A DNA stretch of 43,325 nt from Firmicutes bacterium UBA5010 (GTDB lineage Bacteria > Bacillota > Clostridia > Tissierellales > Sedimentibacteraceae): the NCBI GenBank assembly GCA_002396645.1, contig DGYI01000035.1, positions 14,944-58,268 on the forward strand, read 5' to 3'. The notes under the pieces are model-generated. The model ran no database searches and had not been told where the DNA came from. It saw only the letters and a program-made list of their open reading frames with translations. Positions 32,662-39,888 of the stretch are shown one piece after another (position 1 is the first letter of the stretch; every line of letters starts with the position of its first letter). Both the position numbers and the translations under genes were made by a program.

Positions 32662-33555
32662 ATGAAAAGATATAAGCTTATATATAATCCATCATCCGGC
32701 AAAGAAGAGGCAGCAAGCAGAGCTTTTCAAATGGCCAGATTAGTAATGGATAGAGATGACGTTGAATTTACCTTTTACGCTACAAAGCGTAAAAACGATG
32801 CGATGAATAAGGCAAGAGAAGCATGTGATGACGGATACGATATGATTATTTCCTGCGGCGGCGACGGTACAGTTCATGAAGTTGTAAACGGAATAATGAA
32901 AAGTAAAAACAGGACAAATCTTGCTATTTTGCCGGCAGGAACGATAAATGATTTTGCTGAACAACTTAAAATACCTAAAACAGCCGATAAATTTTCAAGG
33001 ATGTTTAAGGAGCCGAAATTTAAAGAGGTTGATGCGGGAAAAATTAACGGTGAGTATTTTATTAATGTTGTAAGCGGAGGGATATTTACAAATATACCAC
33101 ATACTGTTTCAATAGATGAAAAAACCATGTTCGGGAGATATGCTTATTATTTCCACGCATTTTTAGAAATTCCGGATCAGCTTGTCAATACATATGAAAT
33201 TAAATTTACTGTGGATGACAAGGTATATGAAGTGGATACACATCTGTTTTTGATAAACAACACACCCGGTGCGGGAGGATTTAAGTACCTATGTCCTGAT
33301 GCTAAATTTGATGACGGCTTATTAGATATTGTAATATTTGAAAAATCCTCATATACAGATTTGATTCAGATATTTACCGGAGTATTCAACGGGCAGCATG
33401 TAAAGCATCCTAAAGTTAAATATTTGCAGGCGAATAACATATTAATCGAATCATTGGATAAAAAATTGGTAGTGGATGTTGACGGAGAACTTGGAGGGAA
33501 TATGCCTCTTAAAATTTCAACAGAAACAAAAGCATTAAAAATATTAGTTCCATAG
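32662..33555 (+). CDS. diacylglycerol-kinase-family lipid kinase (DagK/YegS type)
   Basis: 297 residues from ATG 32662, preceded by AAAGGTGAT; ATG 32635 in the same frame would put that site inside the protein. The nucleotide-binding start YKLIYNPSSGKEEA and IISCGGDGTVHEVVNGIM are the family hallmarks, followed by LAILPAGTINDFAEQL and the C-terminal FDDGLLDIVIFE with metal-linked acidic residues. Likely phosphorylates diacylglycerol or a related lipid, recycling the lipid made during lipoteichoic-acid-type synthesis in Gram-positives. It has no clear promoter of its own and could be read from the EAL-HDOD gene 108 bases upstream. Repeat copy E follows its stop. Confidence 0.9.
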   Translation: MKRYKLIYNPSSGKEEAASRAFQMARLVMDRDDVEFTFYATKRKNDAMNKAREACDDGYDMIISCGGDGTVHEVVNGIMKSKNRTNLAILPAGTINDFAEQLKIPKTADKFSRMFKEPKFKEVDAGKINGEYFINVVSGGIFTNIPHTVSIDEKTMFGRYAYYFHAFLEIPDQLVNTYEIKFTVDDKVYEVDTHLFLINNTPGAGGFKYLCPDAKFDDGLLDIVIFEKSSYTDLIQIFTGVFNGQHVKHPKVKYLQANNILIESLDKKLVVDVDGELGGNMPLKISTETKALKILVP

Positions 33556-33697
33556 CTGTGTGAAGCTTGGATTATTTTTATCTGATAGGAAAGTTTTTTT
33601 TCCTATCAGATAAATGAAGAATCGTTCCGATTCTTCCCTAGAGTGAACGTAGTTCACTTTTTTTATTTATTAGAAAAATTTTATGTATAATATTTTA
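33556..33697. other. intergenic stretch with repeat copy E and a -10 box
   Basis: The bases between the lipid-kinase stop and the candidate sRNA hold repeat copy E (33578-33658) and TATAAT at 33686-33691. The -35 region at the right distance (TTATTT) is poor. No coding potential seen. Confidence 0.6.
33578..33658 (+). repeat. modular hairpin repeat, copy E (three hairpins)
   Basis: TTATCTGATAGGA / TCCTATCAGATAA (33578-33613, loop AAAGTTTTTT), GAAGAATC-GTTCC-GATTCTTC (33616-33636) and AGTGAAC-GTA-GTTCACT (33642-33658). Most similar to copy A; differences fall mainly in loops. It starts 22 bases after the lipid kinase stop and may also end that transcript. Confidence 0.85.
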
Positions 33698-33832
33698 AAT
33701 TATACAAATAATAACATTAAGAAAAAGGAAAAGCGAACAAACAAACTTTTATATAACGTCCCCCTTTATAAACTTTTGTCTTAAAACTATCTAATCCTAA
33801 AGAGAAAAAATGCTTTTCCTTTTTTTATTTTT
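33698..33832 (+). ncRNA. candidate small RNA with C-rich loop and terminator-like closing stem
   Basis: TATAAT at 33686-33691 predicts a start near 33698. From 33722 to 33824 the transcript would close on a perfect 13-bp stem, AAAAAGGAAAAGC / GCTTTTCCTTTTT, whose 3' arm runs into a T-tract: an intrinsic terminator with a 77-base insert. The insert holds TTTATA / TATAAA (33748-33771) enclosing ACGTCCCCCT. An exposed CCCC/UCCC run is the usual seed by which Gram-positive small RNAs pair with GGGG-containing ribosome sites. No ORF or ribosome site is visible. Length about 130 bases. It is an inference; it could instead be a long attenuator for the padR genes, although those have their own promoter downstream. 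Confidence 0.4.
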
Positions 33833-33853
33833 TGATAATATTAAAATCTATAG

Positions 33854-33928
33854 ATACATACCATTTATAAATTGTATGTATTTTTTTATTTTATATACCT
33901 TGACAGATGAGGTATAAGGAGTTATAAT
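33854..33928 (+). promoter_or_regulatory. consensus promoter and PadR-type palindrome before padR
   Basis: TTGACA (33900-33905), exactly 17 bases, TATAAT (33923-33928): perfect housekeeping consensus. Upstream is a 28-bp palindrome ATACATAC-N12-GTATGTAT (33854-33881) with the inner ATTTATAAAT also palindromic; only one pair mismatches. PadR-family operators are of the ATAC...GTAT / ATGT-N8-ACAT kind, so autoregulation by the adjacent gene product is likely. The operator sits upstream of -35, not over it, which is less usual for a repressor. Confidence 0.75.
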
Positions 33929-33977
33929 GTATATATAATTATAAAATATATATTTTAAAGAAAGGATGTGCGTTTAA

Positions 33978-34322
33978 ATGTCAATTGCTTCTGACTTAAT
34001 TCGTGGTCATACGGATACAATTATTCTTGCTCATCTTCTCAAGGCAGACAGCTACGGGTACGAAATAAATAGGGCAATACAGCAAAAAACAGACAATCAA
34101 TATGAACTGAAGGAAGCAACACTATATACAGCTTTCAGGCGTCTTGAGGAAAACGGGTGTATAGTATCCTACTGGGGAGATGAAAATACCGGAGCCAGAC
34201 GAAGATATTATTCAATAAGCAGCGAAGGCAGAAAAACTTATGATAAGTTGAAAAAGGAATGGGAAATTGCAAAAAAAATTATTGATAAATTAATAGATGA
34301 GGAGAGTAAAAAAAATGAATGA
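33978..34322 (+). CDS. PadR-family transcriptional regulator
   Basis: 114 residues, the short PadR-s2 type. Winged helix: IILAHLLKADSYGYEINRAIQQKT, ELKEATLYTAFRRLEENGCIVSYWG, then GARRRYYSISSEGRKTYDKLKKEW, which matches the P-T-L-Y-x-x-L-x-R-L-E-x-x-G and R-R-x-Y-x-I-T-x-x-G pattern. ATG 33978 follows AAAGGATG. First gene of a three-gene coupled operon; its stop overlaps the next start. PadR regulators of this set usually repress their own operon until envelope stress or a drug releases them. Confidence 0.92.
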   Translation: MSIASDLIRGHTDTIILAHLLKADSYGYEINRAIQQKTDNQYELKEATLYTAFRRLEENGCIVSYWGDENTGARRRYYSISSEGRKTYDKLKKEWEIAKKIIDKLIDEESKKNE

Positions 34323-34983
34323 CAGACTTCGTAAATATATTGATATTTTATTTGAGGAAGCCCCTCAGACTAAAAAGACCGTAGAGCTAAAAGAAGAAAT
34401 ATTACAAAATATTACCGATAAATACAATGATTTATTGTCGGAAGGAAAGACTGAAGAAGCCGCATACAATATTGCTGTCGCAAGCGTGGGTGAGGTCGGA
34501 GAGCTTATTGAGAGTCTTAAAAGAGGACCGGAAAGCAGAATAAATCATTCTCTTGAGGAGACAGAAAAGATACGAAAGCGTTCTGCTATAATTACTGCCG
34601 TATCGGTGGCAATGTATATAATGTCTGTTATTCCTATTATCGTTTCGGACGGAAGTCTTTTAAGCGTGGTTTTTCTGCTTGTAGTAGTTGCTGTTGCAAC
34701 AGCTTTGATTATATACAACAATATGTCTAAGCCTAAGTATACTAAGATAGATGATACTATAGTGGAAGAATTTAAAGAATTTAAGGAATGGAAAGAAAAT
34801 AGAGGTAATAAAGGTTTAGCAGCAATATTTTCAGCAATTTGGTCTTTGACTCTGGCTGTATATTTTATCTTAAGTTTTTTAACGGGTGCATGGCATATAA
34901 CATGGGTTGTTTTTCTGATTTCAAGTGCTGTGACCTCAATTATAAAAGCGGCATATGATTTAAAAGGAGATAAACATCAATGA
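34315..34983 (+). CDS. HAAS/DUF1700-type membrane protein
   Basis: 222 residues. The N-terminal ~75 residues are a helical domain (RLRKYIDILFEEAPQTKKTVELKEEILQNITDKYNDLLSEGKTEEAAYNIAVASVGEVGELIESL) of the kind called HAAS or permease-prefix/DUF1700, which almost always follows a PadR gene. Two pairs of membrane helices follow (about 96-140 and 165-212), separated by a charged loop (KEFKEWKENRGNKG). ATG 34315 with GAGGAG eight bases upstream overlaps padR by eight bases. Likely a membrane sensor partner that holds or signals to PadR; exact job unknown. Confidence 0.8.
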   Translation: MNDRLRKYIDILFEEAPQTKKTVELKEEILQNITDKYNDLLSEGKTEEAAYNIAVASVGEVGELIESLKRGPESRINHSLEETEKIRKRSAIITAVSVAMYIMSVIPIIVSDGSLLSVVFLLVVVAVATALIIYNNMSKPKYTKIDDTIVEEFKEFKEWKENRGNKGLAAIFSAIWSLTLAVYFILSFLTGAWHITWVVFLISSAVTSIIKAAYDLKGDKHQ

Positions 34984-35861
34984 AAACTTCAGCAATTATA
35001 AGGATAATAGCCTGGTCTGTAATAGCAATATTTTTGACTGTAGTTTTAGTAAATGTAATAAACGGAAATGGAATGAATTTAGGAGCTTTGAGAGGTTTTA
35101 ACATAAATTTTTCCGGATATAGTTTTGAGAATATAAACAAATATTCTGTTGCCGAGGACACCGTTAATGTAAAAGATATCAAAAATATAGACATAGATTG
35201 GATATCCGGTAAAGTCAGAATAGAGGAATACGATGGAGACAGTATTCAGTTTTATGAGGAATCATCATCAAATTTAAGCGAAGATAACAAAATGAGATAT
35301 CTGGCCGAAAACGGAACACTGAAGATTAAATTCAAAAAACCGTATAAAAGCATTATTTCTTTTAATAATTACCTCAATAAGACATTAGTTATAAGAATGC
35401 CTTCATCCGGTGAAAACAACTTAAATGAATTTACATTGGATGTTGTTTCAGCGTCAGTTGAAATAGATGCTTTGAAAGCAGATAAGGTTTCAATAGAAGC
35501 TGTTTCGGGTGATATAACTATAAAAAATCTCATAAGCGATAAGCTGGATGTTGAAACAGTAAGCGGTGATATGAATGTGCATGCGAATGTTGATTCTGTA
35601 GATTTTGAATCTGTTTCCGGTGATTTAGTATTAGATTTGGAAAATTGTCCAAGAGGAATTGATGCTGAGGCTGTCAGTGGACGTGTAGATATTTTCCTTC
35701 CGGAAAATGACGGATTTACTGTTAGATATGACTCTGTGAGCGGAAAATTCAAATGTGATTTTGAAGTGAGCATAACAAAAAAAGAAGCTGTTTATAAAAA
35801 TGGTAAAGCAAAATTTGATATAGAAACTGTGAGCGGCGGAATCAATGTCAACAGAAAATGA
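34980..35861 (+). CDS. DUF4097 (toastrack-like) beta-repeat envelope protein
   Basis: 293 residues, overlapping the previous stop by four bases (ATGA). One N-terminal membrane helix (about 5-25), then an exported beta-rich domain with repeated V-S-G-D/x motifs spaced 15-20 residues apart: EAVSGDITIK, ETVSGDMNVH, ESVSGDLVLD, EAVSGRVDIF, DSVSGKFKC, ETVSGGINVN. This is the single-sided beta-helix pattern of DUF4097. Such proteins occur with LiaF/PspC and PadR-HAAS systems that sense cell-envelope damage. Probably the outward sensor or binder of the cassette, with HAAS protein and PadR below it. A 15-bp terminator follows. Confidence 0.85.
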   Translation: MKTSAIIRIIAWSVIAIFLTVVLVNVINGNGMNLGALRGFNINFSGYSFENINKYSVAEDTVNVKDIKNIDIDWISGKVRIEEYDGDSIQFYEESSSNLSEDNKMRYLAENGTLKIKFKKPYKSIISFNNYLNKTLVIRMPSSGENNLNEFTLDVVSASVEIDALKADKVSIEAVSGDITIKNLISDKLDVETVSGDMNVHANVDSVDFESVSGDLVLDLENCPRGIDAEAVSGRVDIFLPENDGFTVRYDSVSGKFKCDFEVSITKKEAVYKNGKAKFDIETVSGGINVNRK

Positions 35862-35913
35862 TACTCCTTCTATAAAACTCAAGGAACTATAAAAATCGCA
35901 TATAATTAAACTG

Positions 35914-35960
35914 AATTGTCTTTAATTTGCCAATATATTTTAGGAAAATTAAAGACAATT
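35914..35960 (+). terminator. terminator of the PadR-DUF4097 operon
   Basis: AATTGTCTTTAATTT / AAATTAAAGACAATT, perfect 15-bp stem with a 17-base loop, followed by TTTC. Confidence 0.7.
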
Positions 35961-36086
35961 TTTCAATTATGTATAATCTTAACACTGCAATTACTTAAAA
36001 AAGTAATTGTATTATATGAAAAGAAATGATAAAATATTAAAGCTAAATTTAAAAATTAATGTGTTAATTATAGATTGGAGAGTACC

Positions 36087-37343
36087 TTGGAAACAATAAT
36101 AGTAAAAAAAAGTGGAGCTTTAAACGGACATCTTAAAGTCAACGGCTCTAAAAATTCAATTTTGCCTATATTAGCGGCTTCACTTCTGACAAAGGATAAA
36201 TGTATATTGCATGAAATACCAAAACTTGAAGATGTAAATGTAATGTGTAATTTACTTTCAAAGCTGGGTGCAAAAATTAATAGACTGGATGATAATTCTT
36301 TAGAAATTCATGCCGAAAATATAACAAATTACGAAGCACCATATGATTTAATAAGCAAAATGAGAGCATCGTTTTTAGTAATGGGATCTTTGCTCTCAAG
36401 AGTAAATAAAGCTAGAGTTTCAATGCCGGGAGGCTGTGCCATCGGAACAAGACCTATAGATTTACATTTAAAGGGCTTTAAAAATTTAAATATAAATATA
36501 AATTCAAACAGAGGATATATACAGGCTGAAACAGAGGGTATAACAGGAAATCATGTATACTTGGATTTTCCGAGCGTAGGAGCTACGGAAAATTTAATGA
36601 TGGCTGCTTGCAGAGCTAAAGGCAAAACTGTAATTGAAAATTGTGCTGAAGAGCCTGAGATAGTGGATTTAGCGAATTTTATAAACAGTATGGGTGCAAA
36701 AATTGAAGGAGCCGGAACAAAAACTATTACAGTAACCGGTGTTGAGGAGCTTCATGGCACAGAGTACACTATAATTCCGGACAGAATAGAAGCTGGTACA
36801 TATATGGTTGCAGCTGTTTTAACAGGCGGAGAGCTTCATATAGATAATGTTATTCCGGCACATGTTCAGCCAGTTATAGCCAAGCTAAGAGAAGTAGGGG
36901 CTGAAATTATTGAAAATGACAGCAGTGTGGTAGTTCGATCTAAAGGGATAATTAATTCCACAGATATTAAAACTTTGCCTTATCCGGGATTTCCGACTGA
37001 TATGCAGGCTCAGTTCATGCTTTTATTGTCCCTAGCAAATGGAACAAGTATTATAAATGAAACTATATTTGAAAATAGATTCATGCATGCCAACGAATTT
37101 TTAAGAATGGGGGCAAATATTAAAATAGAAGGAAATACTGCTGTTGTAAATGGTTTAAACGGCTTGACAGGTGCTAAGGTCAGAGCTACCGATTTAAGAG
37201 CAGGTGCAGCTTTGGTATTGGCAGGGCTGGTGGCTGAAGGCGAAACAGAAATTTCCGAAGTTCATCATATTAAAAGAGGATATGCTGATATAGTGGAAAA
37301 ATTACAGACAGTAGGTGCTGATATATCATATAGTATGCAGTAA
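36087..37343 (+). CDS. murA: UDP-N-acetylglucosamine 1-carboxyvinyltransferase
   Basis: 418 residues from TTG 36087, matching the family's 417-419 and preceded by GGAG at six bases; the in-frame TTG 36075 lies over that site. It catalyses the first committed step of peptidoglycan synthesis, adding enolpyruvate to UDP-GlcNAc in the cytoplasm. Motifs: SGALNGHLKVNGSKNSILPILAASLL, PGGCAIGTRPIDLH with catalytic Cys117 (the fosfomycin target; an Asp here would give resistance), and FPTDMQAQFM, ENRFMHANEF, RATDLRAGAALVLAGL. Stands alone between a terminator and the deoD promoter. Gram-positives often have a second copy (murZ); which of the two this is cannot be told. Confidence 0.96.
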   Translation: METIIVKKSGALNGHLKVNGSKNSILPILAASLLTKDKCILHEIPKLEDVNVMCNLLSKLGAKINRLDDNSLEIHAENITNYEAPYDLISKMRASFLVMGSLLSRVNKARVSMPGGCAIGTRPIDLHLKGFKNLNININSNRGYIQAETEGITGNHVYLDFPSVGATENLMMAACRAKGKTVIENCAEEPEIVDLANFINSMGAKIEGAGTKTITVTGVEELHGTEYTIIPDRIEAGTYMVAAVLTGGELHIDNVIPAHVQPVIAKLREVGAEIIENDSSVVVRSKGIINSTDIKTLPYPGFPTDMQAQFMLLLSLANGTSIINETIFENRFMHANEFLRMGANIKIEGNTAVVNGLNGLTGAKVRATDLRAGAALVLAGLVAEGETEISEVHHIKRGYADIVEKLQTVGADISYSMQ

Positions 37344-37676
37344 GAAATTATAAGTTTTATTGCCGTAATAGTGAACGTGGTTTGACGAAAGATGACATTT
37401 ATTACAAATATTGAAAATTGAATAAATTCAAACTGAAACTTGCATTTTTTGTTGACAAAGGGTAATAATACAAATATAATTTCATTATAATAATGCTTGG
37501 TTTTAAGCTAGGCATTTTATTTGTCTTTATGTAATTTTTTGTGGAAAAGTTAGTAGGGCTCTGTGCAAGAAAATTGAAATAACTTTCTTATTTTGATGAA
37601 AACAGTGCCAACTCTATGCAATGTATAGAACCCTATGCATTTCATAGATGTAAAATATTAAAAGGAGAGATATTAT
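37344..37676 (+). promoter_or_regulatory. deoD: deoD promoter and ~190-base leader
   Basis: TTGACA (37452-37457), 17 bases, TATAAT (37475-37480): perfect consensus; start expected near 37487. A dyad TTGAAT-AA-ATTCAA (37418-37431) lies 20 bases upstream of -35. Right after the start comes a hairpin AATGCTTGGT / GCTAGGCATT (37492-37516; 10 pairs with three G-T) followed by TTATTTGTCTTT, terminator-like. Just before the ribosome site lie two weak tandem hairpins, TCTAT-N7-ATAGA and CTATG-CATTT-CATAG (about 37614-37647). No known purine or other riboswitch consensus was recognised. 37344-37451 shows nothing else. Confidence 0.65.
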
Positions 37677-38378
37677 ATGACTACTGCTCACAATAGCGCA
37701 AAAAAAGGAGATATAGCGGAAACTATACTGCTTCCGGGAGATCCTCTCAGAGCTAAATTTATAGCTGAAAATTTTTTAGAGGATGTAGTACAATTTAATG
37801 CAGTCAGAAATATGTTCGGATATACGGGTACATATGACGGAAAGAGAGTATCTGTTATGGGAACAGGTATGGGCTGTGCTTCAATAGGGATTTATTCTTA
37901 TGAACTGATACATTTTTACGGAGTGAAAAATTTAATTAGAGTTGGCTCTTGCGGAGCTATGGATGCTAAATTAAATTTATATGATATTATTTTAGGAATG
38001 GGTTCAAGCACAGATACAAACTATGCACATCAGTATAATTTGCCGGGAACATATTCGGCTACAGCTTCTTTTGACTTATTATCAAGAGCAAAGCAAATTG
38101 CTGATGAAAACAACATAAAAACTGTCGTAGGAAATATTTTGTCATCTGATATTTTCTATAATGCAGAAGCGGATTCGTGGAAAAAATGGGCTAAAATGGG
38201 AGTTTTGGCAGCTGAGATGGAAAGCTTTGCTCTATATTGCAACGCTGCCGTTGCAGGAGTTAATGCACTGACTATATTGACAGTTTCGGACTCTATAGTA
38301 AATCATCAGGAAACAACTCCTGAAGAAAGAGAAAAAGGCTTTACAAATATGATGAAAATAGCCTTAGGTCTGGCTTAA
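37677..38378 (+). CDS. deoD: purine nucleoside phosphorylase, DeoD type
   Basis: 233 residues, standard for the hexameric PNP-I family. It splits purine (deoxy)nucleosides with phosphate into base and (deoxy)ribose 1-phosphate. Motifs: N-terminal HNSAKKGDIAETILLPGDPLRAKFIAE, TGTGMGCASIGIYSYELI, LIRVGSCGA, and AAEMESFALYCNA with ribose-binding Met-Glu and the late VSDS catalytic Asp (LTVSDSIVNHQET). ATG 37677 follows AAAGGAGAG. It leads an operon with an ADP-ribosylglycohydrolase-like protein (next ATG one base after the stop) and a nucleoside-type ABC importer. Confidence 0.96.
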   Translation: MTTAHNSAKKGDIAETILLPGDPLRAKFIAENFLEDVVQFNAVRNMFGYTGTYDGKRVSVMGTGMGCASIGIYSYELIHFYGVKNLIRVGSCGAMDAKLNLYDIILGMGSSTDTNYAHQYNLPGTYSATASFDLLSRAKQIADENNIKTVVGNILSSDIFYNAEADSWKKWAKMGVLAAEMESFALYCNAAVAGVNALTILTVSDSIVNHQETTPEEREKGFTNMMKIALGLA

Positions 38379-38379
38379 T

Positions 38380-39774
38380 ATGAGAGCGTGGGAAATTGCA
38401 CATAATCTGTATTCTAACGCAAAGCCGAGAATTTTATCTGAGGAAGATCAAACATGGACAGCATTAAAAGCTGTTTCAAAGTTTTATGATGCCAGCATAG
38501 CATTAGATTGGGCAAGCAATGTGCCGGGCTCCGGTGCTCCTGAGAAAATTATGGTGGCGGCGATTCAAGCTTTAGAAAACCGAGGATATGAAGTAGATGC
38601 GGCTTATGAGCTTCTTGATAGAGGAATTAAGGCCCATGAGGAAGGAGATTTTATAAATCTTCATAAAATCTCTGCTGAAATGCGAAATATCTTTTTAAAT
38701 GCAAAGAAAAATGAAAACTCAGACTATTGGAACTATAAAATGTATGACAACTTTGAGGAATATGCTAAAAATGCTAAGTTTCCAAAATCTGAAGAAGTTG
38801 ATATAAGTACTGAAAAATTCAAAGACCAAACCCGAGCTGCGTGGCTTTCTCAGATAATAGGAGCAGCAATGGGAACAATGGTTGAAGGATATACTTCGAA
38901 AAATTTATATGAGGCTTTCGGTGAAGTAACAGAATACCTCAGAGAGCCGAATACCTTTAATGACGATATAACCTTTGAACTTGCATTTTTAGATGCTTTT
39001 AAAGACAAAGGATATGATGTAACATCAAAGGATATAGCACTTGCCTGGATTGGATTGATTCCAAGCGGTTGGTCTGCCGAGGAATTTGCTTTAAGAAACA
39101 TAAGAGCGGGTTTAATGCCTCCTGAAAGCGGAACTTTCAACAATCCGTTTAATGAATGGATAGGTGCGCAAATGAGGGGAGCTGTTTGCGGAATGGTTGC
39201 TCCCGGAAATCCGAGACTTGCGGCAGAGCTTGCCTGGAAGGATGGAGAAATTTCACATGCCAACAACGGTATAATCGGAGAAGTATTCAGCGCTATTATG
39301 GTTTCTTTGGCTTATATCTGTGATGATGTAAAAGAAATTGTTAAATTAACCATAGATTCAATACCTAAAGATTCAGAATATTACAGCGTAGTGCAGTTTG
39401 CATATGACCAGTGCATGAAGTATGATGATTGGCATGATGCTTTACATGAATGTGAACAAAAATATATCAAATACAACTGGATACACGCATATCCGAATAT
39501 ATGCTGCGAAATAATCGCACTTATGTACGGTGACAGCGATTATGAAGAGACTCTTAAAATCATAACTATGTGCGGAGTAGACGTAGATTGCAACGCCGGT
39601 ATGATTATGCCTATAATAGGGATTCAAAAAGGAATGGACATCATTCCGAAAAGACTTATACATAAGGCATTTTCTACGCTTGAGACTTACATGAGAGGCT
39701 ACGAAAAAATCACCTTGGATGAATTGGTGGATGAAACGGTAAACAGTATTACACAAGCTTTGAAAAAAGCTTGA
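38380..39774 (+). CDS. ADP-ribosylglycohydrolase-family protein with N-terminal extension
   Basis: 464 residues. The ARH-like domain starts near 147 (TRAAWLSQIIGAAMGTMVEGYT), matching the G-x-x-x-G-A-x-G-D-x-x-G start of the family in position but not in all residues. The metal motif D-D-T is D-D-I-T-F (FNDDITFELAFLDAF) and the C-terminal D-x-D-T is CGVDVDCNAGMIMPIIG. So the metal acids are kept but the threonines differ. The first ~140 residues (MRAWEIAHNLYSN...) are helical and I do not recognise them. Family members remove ADP-ribose from proteins or cleave ADP-ribosyl compounds; next to deoD and a nucleoside importer, an N-glycosidic cut of a nucleoside or ADP-ribose-like nutrient is more likely. 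Translation coupled to deoD. Confidence 0.75.
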   Translation: MRAWEIAHNLYSNAKPRILSEEDQTWTALKAVSKFYDASIALDWASNVPGSGAPEKIMVAAIQALENRGYEVDAAYELLDRGIKAHEEGDFINLHKISAEMRNIFLNAKKNENSDYWNYKMYDNFEEYAKNAKFPKSEEVDISTEKFKDQTRAAWLSQIIGAAMGTMVEGYTSKNLYEAFGEVTEYLREPNTFNDDITFELAFLDAFKDKGYDVTSKDIALAWIGLIPSGWSAEEFALRNIRAGLMPPESGTFNNPFNEWIGAQMRGAVCGMVAPGNPRLAAELAWKDGEISHANNGIIGEVFSAIMVSLAYICDDVKEIVKLTIDSIPKDSEYYSVVQFAYDQCMKYDDWHDALHECEQKYIKYNWIHAYPNICCEIIALMYGDSDYEETLKIITMCGVDVDCNAGMIMPIIGIQKGMDIIPKRLIHKAFSTLETYMRGYEKITLDELVDETVNSITQALKKA

Positions 39775-39827
39775 TATAATAACGTATAGAATATATACAA
39801 ACTATATATTTCATACAAACTTATGCA

Positions 39828-39871
39828 GAGTATAGCAAAGCTATACTCCGAATTAAAAGCTAAAGATTAGC
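39828..39871 (+). repeat. two tandem three-base-loop hairpins before the BMP lipoprotein gene
   Basis: GAGTATAGC-AAA-GCTATACTC (39828-39848) and GCTAA-AGA-TTAGC (39859-39871); the latter ends three bases before AGGAGG (39875-39880). Same layout as at ntpC (7344-7377). They lie in the 114-base gap between the ARH-like gene and the lipoprotein gene, where differential transcript stability is often needed for binding proteins. Confidence 0.75.
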
Positions 39872-39888
39872 AATAGGAGGAATTACAA

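Noticed and set aside
2576..33658. Repeat copies considered as a CRISPR array
   Set aside because: Copies are kilobases apart, in both orientations, internally palindromic and without spacers or cas genes.
37487..37676. Purine riboswitch in the deoD leader
   Set aside because: The conserved loop and junction sequences of the purine aptamer could not be found; only simple hairpins are present.
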